This document shows positions 15,201 to 27,200 of a stretch of 64,000 nt of DNA, piece after piece; position 1 is the stretch's first letter, and each line of letters starts with the position of its first letter. The position numbers were made by a program, and so were the translations under genes. Where the stretch lies: the NCBI RefSeq assembly GCF_024868665.1, contig NC_079893.1:9782407-9846406 (forward strand), in the 5' to 3' direction. The stretch comes from Triplophysa rosa. Its lineage: Eukaryota > Chordata > Actinopteri > Cypriniformes > Nemacheilidae. Under the pieces are notes generated by a model. That model made no database searches and was not told where the DNA came from. It was given only the letters and a program-made list of their open reading frames with translations.

Positions 15201-18200
15201 CTTCCTGGGCATGGTCTAGCCATGTCTCATGTCTAGTCTAGTCTCTCCATAGCGGATATTTGTGCGGCGGCCTGCTGGGCTTTGCCTTCCACATTTACCA
15301 GATTCTACAGTCTGGACGTTCCGGCTTTACAGGCCCGGTTCCTTTCTGCTTAAGACTACTGCTGGGCTGTGGTTGCCCTCAACCACACCAGCACCTAGCA
15401 CACTACTGGGATGATTAACCGGATTAGGCCACCTATTAGCTTGGCTTTTCCGCCTTCCGCAGGATTCTCTGCCTCATACCTATCCTCGAGGAACGGCTTC
15501 GGGATTATATAATGTTTTCGCTCCACTTGTAGCACGGCGGGATTATACTGGTTCCCCATTGCATCCTGCTACGCAGTACGAGTGAAGTATCGATAGGGAA
15601 CATACTCGGTTACTAACGTAACTTCGGTTCCCTGAGATACGGGAACGAGTACTGCGTTCCTGGCCGTGCTTACAAGCTGCATATGGTCGTCGCTTCAGTC
15701 AAAGTAACCTGAGGACCATACGGTGATGTGTCTGCTTATATAGCCATAAGCCCCGCCCATTTTGGCGGGCACCATCGCCATAGGTCCGTGCAGCTTCGCT
15801 GCCATTGGCTCAAAGTTTTACTTTGCAAGCACCAATGGCCGTGCGTTATTGTAAAGCTTCAGTCATCGGAGAAAAAGGAGTTTTCCCCATAGCGTCCTGC
15901 TACGCAGTACTCGTTCCGTATCTCAGGGAACCGAGGTTACGTTAGTAACCGAGTACGTTTTATATATACTGTCAATTACAGTTTTTGGATAGAAAATCGG
16001 AATCTGCAAAAATTGGAATCGGCTGGTTTCACTTATAAAAATCGGAAACCGGAATCGGCCAAGAAAATTGCACTCGGTGCATCTCTAATAAGAAGAGGAT
16101 GACAATAACAAGAAAACTCAAATGAAATACATTTAAATAAATATTAAAAGCTGAAAGATCATACAATGTTGCAAGACTTATGGTAGAAATGAAAGAAATC
16201 CAAGGGTCTACAAATTCCAGACATTTAATTTAACAAGAAAGTCACTTCCAGTGTTGTGCAAGTTACTTCCAAACTGTAATACATTACAGATTACTTGTTA
16301 CTGTTATTTAAAAGTAATCCCTTACCTTACAATATTACTGTCTCAGAATTGCAATACGTTACATGACTCCTGTATTACTTTTGAGTTACTTTCACCAAAA
16401 TAACTACAGAAATAGAACTTAACATTCTAAAATTACAAAATGTCTTTGTATTTTCGTATTTTCAAAATACAAAATACTTTTTGCCAATCAACCTCTTTAT
16501 TAGACTGCTGATTTCTTGAATTAACTAGGCTATACAAAAAATACTAAGATTAAATGCATTTAAATACAAAATACTATTACAAAATAATAGTATTTTGTAT
16601 TTCAAATGGATGTATTTGAAACACTGCCCATCCATGTAGTCTTATAAGGAGGTCGACTGGCAAAAAGTATTTTAGTTTGAAAATACAAAAATACTAAGAT
16701 TAAATACATTTAAATACAAAATACATTTAATTTTTTTCAAAGGTATTTAAATACAAAATAGTCCCATCCCATCACTGAACTAGATTATATAGAATTCTAG
16801 CTAGTCATCATGTAAACATTAGCATACCTTGTCATTGCTGCTGGTCACAGGGATCTTGCTAACTAGCTTCCTGAAAGCAGCCCAATGACCCCTCAAAACC
16901 TGCCCAAAGGGAGTGAAAACTAGCCCAATTATTTTCCGGTGTCAAATCAAAGTTAACAACTGCCAAAAGACGTTTCTATTGCTATATTTACTTATCTGAA
17001 GGGTTTCCTAGATATTGTATATATTTTTTGTTCTGTTGAACTCAAAAGATGTTTTGGGGGATTTAGGAAAGCAAACAATTCTGGGTCACCTTTGACTACC
17101 GTTATATTTTTTTCTGCTATGGTAGTCAATGATGCCAAAGAATTTTCAGTTGCTAACATTCTACCAAATATCTTTGTGTTCAACCGAACAAAGAAATGTA
17201 TACAGGTTTGGAACAACTAGAGGGTGAGTAATTCATAACAGAATTTTCATTTTTGGGTGGAGTGTCCCTTTAAAAAAGATCCCATGTGTGCTCGAGGCCA
17301 CGCACGGAAATGGACGAGAAACGTGTTTTCTCTTCGTAAGACATGCGAAAACTTGCTTAAGAAATAAGCATGGTTAAATGTATTGCATATGTATAATGTG
17401 TACAAGCACCTCAATGTTTTAGTTGTTCTAGACTGCGTATAGCGCTGCTCAAACGTGATATTTGGCAGCCGGAAGAATCAACTGTTGTACACTCACGCGT
17501 GATTTCTTTCATTGTGCAACGTGACATGCACCTTAGTACGAAACGTTGGTAAAAACATCATTCGGATGCATTTTCTAATACCACCGCTATATTTTCCTCT
17601 TTGGTTGAACTGAGCTCCCGTGTCCACTGTAGCCTGCCTGTCAGATGCTTGTTCCCCACACTTTTGAGAACGGGTCCGGTCCTGGAGTTGCCAGGTATTC
17701 ATCGGAGTATGAATATACATTAAGAATCTCATCAATTAACATTTATCCTTAGAATATAAATAAACATTTTGGCGGCCGCAGTACATTATGAAAGTAGCCC
17801 AAAAACCCGCGGCTCCATAATTTTTTCCGCAACTGCATTTTCAAAATAGGCCAATTGTGCGGGAAACCCGCGACCCTGGCAACACTGGCGCTAGGGCTTA
17901 CAGCGAACCGGGCGGGGCCAACCTCGAGGTCCGAGGCTGAAATCATGCCGCGTTACAATACAAAATAGTTCCACCAGCCAGAGGGAGATGAATGACACCT
18001 TACTTGTGGGATTTTTATTTTGTTAATGTCTTGCGGGCGAAACGTTTGTTGTAACGCAAGCGTTACTGAACATGTACTGAGTAGGGCTGCAACAACTAAT
18101 CAATAAAATCGATTAGTTGGTCTGTGACGTCACTTGCGAGCTGCGCAGTTACAAATCAAGCGCGTCTTCTTCCCTTTTAAAATTACCATTTTAGATGTGT

Positions 18201-21200
18201 CTCTCTGTGCAGCACGAGGTGCGCAGTTTGAAAGTCACACGTGTCTCTCCGTGCAGCGCGAGGTATGCAGTTTTAAAGTCAGACGTGTCTCTCCGTGGAT
18301 GCGTCTCCGTGCGGCACAAGTTGCGCAGTTTTAAAGTCAGACGTGTCTCTCGGTGCATGAGACTCTCCGTGCAGCGCGAGGTGCACAGTTTTAAAGTCAC
18401 ACGTGTCTCTCCGTGGATGCGTCTCTCCGTGCGGCACAAGTTGCGCAGTTTTAAAGTCAGACGTGTCTCTCGGTGCATGCGTCTCTCCGTGCAGCGCGAG
18501 GTTCGCAGTTTTAAAGTCCGACGTGTCTCTCCGTGCGGCACAAGTTGCGCAGTTTTAAAGTCAGACGTGTCTCTCGGTGCATGCGTCTCTCCGTGCAGCG
18601 TGAGGTGCGCAGTTTGAAAGTCACACGTGTCTCTCTGTGGATGCGTCTCTCCGTGCTGCACAAGTTGCGCAGTTTTAAAGTCAGACCTGTCTCTCGGTGC
18701 ATGCGTCTCTCCGTGCAGCGTGAGGTGCGCAGTTTGAAAGTCACACATGTCTCTCCGTGCAGCGCGAGGTACGCATTTTTAAAGTCAGACGTGTCTCTCT
18801 GTGCGGCACATGTTGCGCAGTTTTAAAGTCAGACGTGTCTCTCGGTGCGTGCGTCTCTCCGTGCAGCGCGAGGTGCGCAGTTTTAAAGTCCGACGTGTTC
18901 TGCATGCATCTCTTCAAGCTGCGCAGTTTTAAAGTTTAAAGGGGAGGTGTTTTAAATGACAAAATTAAAGATTATATTAGTAAAACCCAATTTCTGGCGT
19001 TTGCACTTTGCAAAGTACATAATATGCTAAATACCCTGATTTGGTGGTTTATTTAGTTCAGAGGTGGGTAACGAAGTACATTTACTTGAGTACTGTACTT
19101 AAGTACACTTTTTGAGTATTTGTACTGAAGTATTACTTTTTCTGTTTACTTTTTACTGTACTTCACTACATTTGAATGACAAATATCTCACTTTTCATGG
19201 CACAAAAAAATTATTTCCTTGGCCGACCCTCCCCTCGCTCCCACGTTTGGGAGACTATTGTCAGTTGCTTCTAATATGACACACATGAATCAACTCAAGG
19301 TGTGTTAATTATGGAGACATTCACAACATTTTGGAAGAAGGCTAATGAGTTCAGTTGTGTATACTTTTCCCATATCTGATTTACTTATTATAAGCAAAAG
19401 ATGTAATTACATTTTATCCGATTAATCGAAAAAATAATGGTCCAACTAATCGATTATCAAAATAATCGTTAGTTGCAGCCCTAGTACCGAGTAAAATATT
19501 ACTGAAAATTGATTAGTAATGCCTTACACTACTGCGTTACAGCAAAAAGTAATACGTTACTGTAATACATTATTTTTGTAACACATTACTCCCAACACTG
19601 GTCACTTCTTGGTTAATCTCATCAATTCATGAGCTTTTGTTCCAAACCAGATGAACTTGCAATTTCAAATATCAACACGACGTGTCTTGCATAACAGGCT
19701 GTTGCAAACTGCAGGAACATTGCTGAATAAATGCCTGCTAACTAAGCACATAAGCAGACTATAACATCTCTGTTCTGGTTGAAAGGGAAATATAGACATT
19801 AGATTTACTACAAAATACCAGCTAGATGAATCAAGGGTCAAACAGGCCATACGGAGACTAGTGTATCTACAGTGCAAGACACCCCTGAAACCATTATAAC
19901 CAGTTAATCCAGAACTCAACATGAAACAACTTTTACATTGTCATCACATGTGAAATCATACCTGTGAATTATTAAAACTGTAGAGACAAATGACAGAACT
20001 TCTATTCCTCACCTGACTGAGCCATCTACGCAGAGCAGGCATGTCCAAACCTGATTCTCCCCCAAATCCTCTCTAGGCTTGTTGTGATAGTCAGTGTCAC
20101 CGATGTTACACGGTGTCCACTCGCCTACATCACTTGTCCACCGCGGCACCGACCCCCACCTGTCATTTTTCATTTTTATAGTAACAAATCACTTAGTTTA
20201 GTTTAAAGAGTACATTCCTCGAGATCATAAAAAATACATTTCATGAAGTGTTTAATTTTGCCGTGTTTGAATGTAAGCAATCTGCCAAGTTGTAAATCCG
20301 AAGGTGAACGAATAACAAAGTTATTAGCTTATAAAAAAGGTAATCGACTCTGAATCACGCGAACAAGCCATGACCTGTCCGAATCTTTAACCACAATGTA
20401 CCTACGTCACTAGAAAAATCCCCGCCTACTGACTGCGAAAACTTAACTCTCTCCTCCACAAACACTGTACTAGCTCGTTCGTGACGTGTGCATCATGTCT
20501 AAGAGAAGCTGTGTTCTATGTAGTGAAACTAAGTCAGTCTTATTTTCACTACCAAAGGAAGAACTTCTGAGGAAAAAATGGTTACTATTTATTTTTCAAA
20601 CGACACCAAAGGAGTATAAACCGAACGTTTTACTTTGCGCGCGTCATTTTACCGAAGATTGCTTCATCAATCTTGGCGCCTTTACTGCAGGATACATTAA
20701 ACGTCTTTCCTTAAAAGATGTTGCAATACCAACTTTATTTGGACCTGTAAGCTCCACCGAATCACAACCTGTAAGTGTGACTCTTTATTTTTGTCTTTAC
20801 TTAAAATTAAATTTGTGTGACGTTATCTCATGTCTGTGTTTAGCTAACGTTACCGTTATTTTTGGGGTTGTTACTGTTTGTTTACCTAACGTTAGCTATA
20901 AACTCGTTGCGCTAATGTAAGTGTTCAACCATATTAACTCGCAAAGTCTTTATTTCAAGAACTGCGTGGTGTACTATAGTTATAATAACATCTGAAGATA
21001 CGAACACCGTACACTGTATGCCGTGATAACTAACTGTTACAAGAGAAGTGTCTAAAACAGTCCTTTTTCTTACTGGCATCTGTATAAGGATTAAAGAATG
21101 ATTCGTCAGACTCGGGCTCGAACTGGTAAGGTAAAATCGACGCCATCTCTCTCTATACACTGTTAATATCCAACCACCTGCAAACCGTAATACAGCAGTA

Positions 21201-24200
21201 ATGATAGGTGGTCCATTTGCGACACATGCTGAACGCGTTTGACCAATCACAGCAGACTAGACCATTTGACCAATCACAGCAGACTAGACCATTTGACCAA
21301 TCACAGCAGACTAGACCATCTGACCAATCACAGCAGACTACACTATCTGACCAATCAGATCAGACTACGCTGGCGGAAAGGCGGAGATTACACAGATGAA
21401 TCGCGGAACGAATCATTTGAGAGTCAGTCAAGAAGTAAGGTAATAAAAACTGCTTATTATTACGAAATAATAGTATTTTTACATCATGTATGTACATAAA
21501 CTTGTTGTCGGACACTCCATAAACCAAAATAAGCCCTTAAAAATATTGAGGAATGTACTCTTTAAGACCAGACTGCGCATCTGAACGTGGCTGCTGCATT
21601 CAGCGTAAGCGGAACAAGTGTCGCAGCTAGGGATGTAACGATTCACTCAACTCACGATGCGATGCGATTCACGATACTGATCTCACAGTACGATTGGTCA
21701 CGAATCACGATTCGTTTTTAACAAAATGAGTTGAAAAATTAGTAATGAACAAGTGCCCTTTATTATTTCTCCAAAAAAACTGCACATTTCTTTGTGAAAT
21801 AAAAATGCCTTTTATATCAAATATAAAAAAACAAAATTGCAATTTTAAATTCAAAAATTAAATAAAAAATGAATTATACAAATTAAAAGAAGTCTACTGT
21901 CTTTAATATAAACAGACTATGCTTTTCCTAGCACAAATAAAATAAGTCTCTTAATACAAATTAACCTAGCTTGGATTTTTTTACATGTTTTTTTTTTAGA
22001 AATATCAGCATATCAACGTTTTCTGGCATAAGCTGAGATCTCTGCACATTTACAATGTCCCCTGCTGACAAAAAAACCCTTTCACTAGGGACTGAGGTGG
22101 CTGGTGTGGAGAGATATGCTTTTGCTAGACCAGAGAGCAGTGGGTACAGCCTAGCATTCTCTTTCCACCACTAGAGTGGGCAGCTGTTGAGAGAAATGGA
22201 TGTTTCAGTTCTGTATTTATTCATTTCTGCATCAATCTGACTGATAGGCTGTGCAGCTGCAACTGGTTCATCGAAAGTCCGTCCAAGAAGATCCTCAAGT
22301 GCAGTTTTCTTGGGAGGAGGTGGTGTCTGCTCAGCTCCTGCGCTACCTGTCTGGTCCGGAGGCTCCTCTGCTGCAGGGGGGTGGCCACTGGCACCTTCTT
22401 CACCCTCATTCTGCACAGAGTAATACAAGAAATAAAAAGACTGATATAGTACAATAGTGACATGACTTTCAAATGGTTATAAGCAATATAATATTTAATA
22501 TTTTTGTATAATCTGTATTACAATACACTTAGTTACAGAGATAAAAAAGCAATTTTAAATATGCAATAATAATCAAACAATTATTAAAAATCCATATTCA
22601 AAATTGGAGAGAGGGTGAAAAAGAAACAATACCTGGTTCTGCAACAGCACAGCTTTCTCTTTTAGTCTGTGGAATACATCTTCAAGCTGGGTTTTCTCAA
22701 GATGTGGAAGAGCCCGGAATCTGGGGTCTAAGGCAGTGCACTCCAGCAGGTGGTTGTGCTCTAACCTGTATCTGTCTGAAAGGTTGTTCAGTATAGCTCT
22801 CTTCGTGTTACTCACAGTGAGGGAGTCTTCTTCGTTGGGTGCCATGTTTTGCTCGATCATATGCTTAAAGGGCACAATGAGAGACATCGTTGGATTTTTT
22901 TCGTCACACAGCACAGTGGTGGCCGTTTTTAGTGGCTTAAGAAGTGTCACTATGTCCTCCGCATCACGGAAGTCTGAGCCATCCAAAGTATCGATGTCAC
23001 GTACATTTCGCCGAACGTCGTTGCTCAGGAAAGTCGCTGTCACAGCCGCTTGCAGTTCTAGATAGCGTTCGATCATATCCAGGCTGCTGTTCCAGCACGT
23101 AGCGACATCGATGATTAACTTGTGCGCTGGAAGCTCCAGCAGTATCTGTTTGGCCGCGAGTGCAGCTGTGGCCGTGGAGCTTCTGTGAAAGAATGCAACA
23201 ATGCGCCTAATTCTGCCCAACAAACGGCTCACTCGTGGCACATTCAAACCAGCTTGGCTGGCCAAGTTTAATGTGTGGGCAAAACACCTGACATGTGGGT
23301 CTAGTCCAGCCTCTCTGACAGCAACATCCATATTTCTCGCATTGTCCATAACAACAGAAATTCCACGGTTAGCCCTTTGAAGCCCCCATTCATTCACAGC
23401 AGATTTTAAAACTTCAGCAATATTAGCACCGGTGTGTGTTTCAAACAGAGGGCGAGTTTGAAGTACAAAACTGACCATATCCCACTCGTTGGTTATCACA
23501 TGGGCTGTGACCGTAATATAAATCTGGGTAGCCCTAGAGGTCCAGCTGTCGGTTGTGATTGACACGCTGTCTGCCTTTCTGAGTGTATCAACCACCTTAG
23601 ATTTTGTTTCTCTGTAAAGCATTGGGATGAGAGTCTTGCTAAAGTAGGGGCGTGATGGAATTGTGTATCTGGGTTCCAGAGTGTTCACCAGTAGCCGAAA
23701 TCCTTCATTTTCTACAACAGAAAATGGCCTCAAATCTTTTGCCATGAAAACACCGATGCTCCGTGTTATCTCCGCAGCTCTCGCACCCGTCGCAGTCAGT
23801 GGGACTGCAAATCTTCCGGTCAATGTGGTTTGCCCCGTTAATAGCTTTTTGCTTACAGATGGCTGTGCCTTGAGCTTTTTACTGTGGTGACGGTTTACGT
23901 GCTGCATCATATTGGTTGTGCTGTTAGTGTATGTAAACGTCTTCTTGCAGTGTTTGCACACAGTTTTGGTTTTGTCTGTTTGCACCTCACCTCTGTCATT
24001 TTTAGTCTTCGGAAAGCCAAAATGCAGCCACACCTCTGATTTGAATGATGATGGGGCTTCCTCAATATCAACATCCACACTCATTGTCGCCATAATTGAA
24101 ACTGATTGCTACAATATGTTGTTCGCCACTGCTGCGCATGTAAAGCGAGTTTGCATTTAACACAGCGGCCCCTGCTGTTCAAAACATGAATCGCGATTCT

Positions 24201-27200
24201 TGAACATTTCAGCCGACTTGAATTGTCACATATTTTAACCGATTTTCAACCGGCTCACGGTGAATCGTTACATCCCTAGTCGCAGCAAAGATCAGCAGCA
24301 GGAGTTCGATTTTAATCATCATCTGAGGAGAATGTGAAGTGCTGAGTGACAAGACGACGGCGGAGGCTTTTCTGGCAAAGAACATATTAGAATATGTAAG
24401 CAATGTCATCAAAAGCCGGTTAAGTTTTAATTTTCTTTTTGTCATAATTTTCAAAATTCGGTGCTTTGCCATTTATTTAACAAAAACGTTTTTCGTTTCG
24501 TATTCCTTTCTTATTTATTTATTTATTTAACATAAATGTTTTTCGTTTCGTATTCCCTTCTTATTAGTTTCATACTTATTTATTTATTTGTTGCACAATG
24601 TGTGCCGTGATTACTCGTTTTTGTTAATCTAGGCAATTTATCTAACGTAAATGTTTTTTATTTTCATTTCTTATTTATTTTTTGCTTGATTTGTGCTGTG
24701 ATTATTCGTTTTGTAGGTCTGTGTTTCATATAAGCAAATGTCATTGTACTTTTTTATAGTTTTGTGTGTTTTTATTCAAGATATTGAACCCACCATTAAT
24801 TCAAGCAATTGCGGTTCCCGAATTACCGTATTTTAAAACAGAAAGTAAAATGCGTCATTCGCACGACCCCAAGGCAAACCCCCACCCCCGGTGTCACCGG
24901 TACAACCAGTGTTTTTACACGTCGATTAACCAGTGGGAACATTTCATCATCGCAACATCCCAAGTTCTCTCTCATCCTTCCATCTTACCCATATGTTTCT
25001 TCTCTCCCAACGTCCTCACCTATATTTTCTGGGACCTTGAGAGTACAAGTAAGAGTCCCTCAAAGCTTTCTCTGTTCTCCCCTATCCCTACCTCTCTTAG
25101 CTGTTCCTCTGTTTTATAGGACCTGGGACTGACTCTAGCTCTGGCCCCCTTGCCGATTCAGAACAATGTGTCTCAGTCAGAGCGCCGCACTGGTGACATC
25201 TTCCTGGGAAGATCACCTCCAGACGCACAGCAAAAGTTACAATCTCTCGAACCCTCCTCCCTTTTTTGTCCCTCTGGGCTGACTTTATCTCCTCTCTAAC
25301 AGTATTTGATTGTGTGGAGGTTTGCTTATAGTTTGGGGTGAGCTGCTGTCCTGCCAAAGATTCCAAATACAAGAATGTCTTAAAAGGTTAAGAAAACCAG
25401 ATCAATTTTTTTAAGAGAATGAAGCCATCTTTATTATTACTATGATGAACCAAAATGTTTTCACTTACGTTTTTTGCAATCACATTATTCTCAAATGTGA
25501 TTCTTAATAGATCCATATTACTGTATTGTGGTTATAATTTTTTTTGTGTGAGATCAGCATAAACCCGATAAAATAAATCTCAAGTACTCTGCAATTTATA
25601 ACTTTCTATCTTTTCAATAATTTCAACAATATAGAAAATTTGTATTTTTACTAGGGCTGTCAACGTTAACACATTATTTATATTTAACGCCATTACAAAT
25701 ATTTATTAGAATGTAAAAGTATATTTAAAAAACATAAATGCTGTGTGTGATTAGTTAGTTAATTTTTTTAATCAATTTACAGCACTAAAATAAACATGTT
25801 AAACAAAATAGATACTAGTGTATGTTTAATTTCACCATACGTGTGTGACAAATCAGTTAATCGCACGAAAACGGTGCGATTAATCGCGATTAAAAATGTT
25901 TCTCTATTGACAGCCCTCACTTTTACATAATATACTAATATAAATGTAGGGGGACAAATGTGCTTAAAAAGGAAAATAATGTTACAACTAGTGTTGTCAA
26001 AAGTACCGGTACTTCGGGTCCAAGTCGGTACCTAAAAATAAAAAAGTTGTCGGTACCTAATTTTCACAAGACCCGGTAGTACCGACGTACCGGGTCAACC
26101 GGGTACTGATGCTCTGTCTGACAGGTTGTTAGTCGGAAACTTTTTATAGACGCAATAAGACGTGATGAGCGGATAAGCGCGGCTCCGATCCACAAGAGAT
26201 GCGCACAGAAATACTTCAGATTAAAGTCATATCACGAAGAAAACGAACAGAGTTTTGTGGTGAAACGAGGAAGCATCCGGATTTAAGTTAACAAGTTCAA
26301 GCGGTAAGTTTCAAATTATGTTCGCGTTTGCATTATGAATGTTGTAGCATATGTTAAGTTAAAGGTTACGTTAAAACAAACGTCCCTGTTTGCGTGTTAA
26401 TTTGTTAGCGCCAATGCTAATCAAGTGAAGTGTCCTTATTAACCATTTAATGCTTTTATAACTGTAATGGAGTAAAATAAATGGGAGGACAGGATGGGGT
26501 TTACAGTACCTATTTTATATAGGCCTATCTGAAATCTATGTGCTAGAAAACTAGCATACTAACTGTATGACTAGCAATGTGTATGTCTTGGATAGATAAC
26601 TATATTAGGTTTAAAAAGCCACATTTAAACTAAATAAAAATCTATCTGTTGCATTTATTATTTTAATATACAGTTACCTTAATGTAAGTAATCTTGTGTA
26701 AATGCAGTATAAAAACTGAGGTTTGTTTTAATATTGCATATGCATGTTTGTTCAGTCAGTTGACTTACTGAAGTTTATTCTATTTGTCTTCTACAGCAGC
26801 AGACTGAGGAGGATGTTCATCAGCATGAAAGACCCCAGTGAGCACACAACAGTTTCAGCAACAATTAACTTATACGTCATGTATACAAAATGGCATTGCT
26901 TTCTATACATTTATATTAACAATGAGCTTTATTAATAAAATTGTGTTTCAATTAGCATGTACTTGTGTTTTGCTTTGGTACCGAAATTGGTACAGAGAAC
27001 CGTGGAATTTTACTGGTATTGGTACCGACTACTGAAATTTTGGTACCGTGACAACACTAGTTACAACGCAAACAAATCTCAACGGTCTAAGCACTCTTCG
27101 ATAAAATTTGTTTCTACAGATATAGCAAGTCATCCACTTCTGAGTTATGTACTTCATTGACTGTTACAGAACATTTAACTTCCCCAAGCTTAAAACAGCT

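Larger units (their letters stand above)
10980..16087. mobile_element. hAT-type element hosting the Tc1 fragment and DIRS element
   Basis: The outer ends read TAAAGGTGCACC... and ...GGTGCATCTCTA and are flanked by perfect 8-bp duplications ATAAGAAG at 10972-10979 and 16088-16095. The left arm (to about 11610) and right arm (15960-16087, with repeated TCGGAATC) are non-coding hAT-like sequence. The interior is filled by the Tc1 and DIRS insertions. No transposase of its own remains. Confidence 0.8.
16249..19600. mobile_element. hAT-type MITE expanded by nested insertions
   Basis: Ends CAGTGTTGTGCAAGTTAC and ...ACTCCCAACACTG are near-inverted and flanked by perfect duplications GTCACTTC (16241-16248, 19601-19608). 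Both arms carry the GTAATNCATTAC-type repeats of this family (compare 38243-38714, 472 bp). The interior contains a TTAA-MITE half (16990-17269) and a second hAT element (18082-19483). Confidence 0.8.
20207..21561. mobile_element. TTAA-flanked, THAP-containing element (Kolobok-like, non-autonomous)
   Basis: The two ends are inverted copies of AGAGTACATTCCTC, each abutting TTAA (20203-20206 and 21562-21565). Inside are a THAP-domain exon (20495-20770) and a 27-bp tandem repeat. TTAA target sites together with a THAP protein are hallmarks of the Kolobok superfamily. No transposase catalytic domain is seen, so it is presumably internally deleted. Length 1355 bp. Confidence 0.7.

Noticed and set aside
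18191..18748. 185-codon minus-strand open frame
   Set aside because: Runs entirely through the minisatellite and its repeated peptide only mirrors the DNA unit; no start context and no family similarity.
21241..21375. Regular short repeats considered as a CRISPR-like array
   Set aside because: Units are contiguous without unique spacers and the genome is vertebrate; it is a simple tandem repeat.
20090..24975. One large element enclosing the THAP element and the hAT transposon
   Set aside because: Sequences at about 20090 and 24965 share a loose TTGTGATAGTC/GATGATG resemblance, but no matching target duplication was found, so it is not claimed.
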